This document shows, piece by piece, positions 61,721-64,000 of a DNA stretch of 64,000 nucleotides. The notes below the pieces were generated by a model, which did no database searches, was not told the DNA's origin, and worked only from the letters and a program-made list of their open reading frames with translations. The stretch's first letter is position 1. Each line of letters opens with the position of its first letter. Source of the stretch: Coturnix japonica (lineage: Eukaryota; Chordata; Aves; Galliformes; Phasianidae); assembly GCF_001577835.2 (NCBI RefSeq), contig NC_029532.1, positions 5,480,512-5,544,511 on the forward strand, given 5' to 3'. The translations under genes were made by a program, and so were the position numbers.

Positions 61721-64000
61721 GTCCCATGCACCATTCACCAGGAGTTACGCTGAGGTTTTTGGTAAGAACCGCTCTCATCTCTTTTCCTTATCAGTACCAC
61801 CCCAGCGACTCGGGCAGCCCCATCCGCAGACCCCCCCAAGGCGCTGCAGCTCTGAGCACAACGCGCCCTGCTCGAGCAGAGGTGGCACGGAATTACATCC
61901 CCATCCAAGCGGTCATCAAAGAGAGGGAGGGAAAAGGTTCTTGTGTCCCAGAGCCGAAAACAAAATCATTTAGTAACAGGGAAAAGCTGTGGCTTGGAGC
62001 CACTCCTCAAGCAGGTGGGCACCCCCTGGAGCCATTGGCACTGCTGTCCCTAACACTGAACTTCGTGTTTCTCTTTGGCCCTCTGCTACTTGTCCAGCCC
62101 TCCTCAACTGATGGAACAGTTGGTCTCTGGTCCTTTCAGAGCACATCTGCTCTTTTTAAGATGCTATCTCTTATAGCGCTCTTTTAATCTATAGAGAGGG
62201 AAACAGTTGTGTTTAATTAATTGCTCCCTAAATAAACTAATTACAGCCAGTAATTTCAATGCACTTTGCACGCAGTTCAAACGCCTGAGCAGGGATCTGA
62301 GCACAAGTCTGACAGCAAGAAATGAAAGCAAGGGGACAACAAATAGTTCAGCTTTGGAAAGTCCACTTCAGACCATCAGTGTTTAATTATCACGGGCTGC
62401 ATTGGTTAGCACTGAGCAGTCCATATCATGGTTCTTTTTCAGCTCTGCTTCAAGGTTGCTCGGGTTTTGCGCAGAACATATTGGAAAGCTATGCCAAGAA
62501 GACACAGTTTTAGCTTTTTATTACTCTTATGGGTCAAACGTCATTGCCTGGCAATTTATCATTGCATCTTTGTTGGGAAATGTGAAAGATAGAGGCTCGT
62601 TTTCGGGCCATTCATTTCAGTTTCAGTACCCCTATCCCTGCATGGAAATAAACAGCCTCCTTCCTTCCTGAGCTGCTTTTATAACCAATATGTCAAAGCA
62701 ATTCTTCACAGATCTGAACCCAGGACAGCAGCAAGGAAAAACAATGTTACAGCAAGGACTTAGCGAATACTTGAGCTGCCTTCAGCAAGTATAGATCTTA
62801 TTTTGTGGAACCCGAACACCAGATCCATTTACTCTAAAAGCAACCCTGCAAAGATCAGCTATCGAACCTGTGAAGGAGAGAAAGGTTTTTATGCCATATT
62901 TCCGTAGCCTGTTGTGAGCACAGCTTTCTTGTGCCAGGGACTGAACAAGAACAGGGTGCAAAGAGCTGTAATCCCGCAGACTTTGCAACAGACATTATTG
63001 CAGAAGGGAAGTGCTAATGAGGAGCTGCAGCATGGGAGCCAGTCACAAGCCTCGAGAGCTGGCCACAAGCCAGTGACAACTTCCATTGGCTCTCCTTGCC
63101 GTTTGGAAGGGGTCCCGTGCCTGCCAAGGCTGTGGGATAAACAGAGCAGCAACAGCCAGGAGCCAAACCATTTGTAGGCTTTAAGTAAGGTGCATGCATT
63201 ATAAGCAGCTGCTTCCCCCCAATGCCTCCACTGGTGTATGCACAGCATAAGTGCACCCCTGCATCCACATGTTCTTTTTTCCTCATACCTGCCCCAGGGC
63301 TTGGGATCAAACTGCCCAGGAATATCTCATGATCTGCATCATTCAGCATCTGAATCAGGCTTTTCCCCCCCCCTCCTTCCCCAAGGTACCGCTCACAATG
63401 TGCTGCCTTCAGGGAGAAGCAGACTTGGTTATTGTGACACGAGTGACATCTTCCTTCCAAACGTGGCTCTATTTGACCCTTGGATTATGTGGCCACCAAC
63501 CAGAACCAAAGCTGGTTACGGCTGAAGCCACATAAGGCAAGTCTGTACTGGAGCCACGTTGAATTATTCATATATATAATATTTATCCACTATATCTACC
63601 CTTTATTATACCTTCTGGTAACTCTCCTGTTGCAGGTATCAATGGCTATGGGAAAAGCTATGAGGAGGGCTGGCAGCAGGGAGCAGAGCCATGCAGAAGT
63701 GCTTTAGGGCTGCAGGGAAGGGAGCTGGAAGGCCATGAGGTGACCATGGGAAGGTGCCATGGATGGAGAATGGAAGCTCGTTTAATCCTGCCTGGACCAT
63801 CTTTTGCAGGGACACGTGAATCCGTGTTACAATGCGTGGAGATGGGTATTGCAAAGCCACTTTATTTATGGTGCTTTTATTGGCAGGGGAGTGGGAGTGC
63901 AATACAATTTTAGCCACTGTGATGTCTCTATCTCCCTTACATTCCACCTCCATTTCTAGAGCTGTTTTTGCTCTGAATTACACAATTTCTTCAACTGCAC
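61721..64000. other. Gene-free right flank
   Basis: No recognisable exon. Composition is ordinary. A stretch near 62190-62270 has several TAATTA-type homeodomain cores and could be a non-coding regulatory element. In human, DBH is the next gene on this side, so it is expected beyond the right edge. Confidence 0.6.

Overview
The window looks like chicken or a close galliform relative. It holds avian-type vertebrate genes with short introns (72 to 105 bp in places), many short 5'-truncated CR1 LINE copies ending in the ATTCTRTG-type tail, and the gene order MYMK - ADAMTSL2 - FAM163B. That order matches human 9q34.2, whose chicken counterpart is chromosome 17 (recalled synteny, not searched). 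I saw no rRNA, tRNA, CRISPR array or retroviral element.

Layout. 1-16.4 kb has no recognisable gene: CR1 fragments, T-rich tracts and a few CpG-dense patches. 16,421-21,515 (- strand) is MYMK (TMEM8C, myomaker), complete in five coding exons, 220 aa, with two CAGCTG E-boxes just upstream of the start codon. 21.7-27.6 kb is the divergent intergenic space between MYMK and ADAMTSL2; it contains a CpG island at 25.9-26.2 kb and a telomere-like inverted repeat. 27.4-28.0 kb is the CpG-island promoter of ADAMTSL2 with a TATA-like box. 28,919-46,119 (+ strand) is ADAMTSL2, complete in 18 coding exons, 964 aa: signal peptide, TSR1, cysteine-rich and spacer modules, a glycosylation-rich insert, six more TSRs and a PLAC domain. 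48,795-49,382 (- strand) is the two-exon coding part of FAM163B (160 aa). Its poly(A) signal is probably near 47.2 kb, about 450 bp from the ADAMTSL2 poly(A) signal, and its probable non-coding first exon and CpG-island promoter lie at 60.8-61.7 kb, leaving an intron of about 11.4 kb. 61.7-64 kb shows no gene; DBH would be expected further right.

The genes do not form a pathway. MYMK is a muscle-specific membrane protein for myoblast fusion, ADAMTSL2 is a secreted microfibril-associated regulator of TGF-beta availability, and FAM163B is a small neuronal-type single-pass membrane protein of unknown function. All three reading frames are intact and every splice phase closes, so I regard the gene models as reliable and most non-coding calls as tentative.

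I found no clearly new gene system. The observations most worth checking are a perfect 17-bp stem with a G-rich loop in ADAMTSL2 intron 11, a CpG-dense block inside ADAMTSL2 intron 10, a cluster of Pumilio-type motifs in the ADAMTSL2 3' UTR, a one-nucleotide-loop G-quadruplex motif in the FAM163B 3' UTR, a weak splice donor in ADAMTSL2 exon 5 whose retention would truncate the protein, and the paired E-boxes of MYMK.
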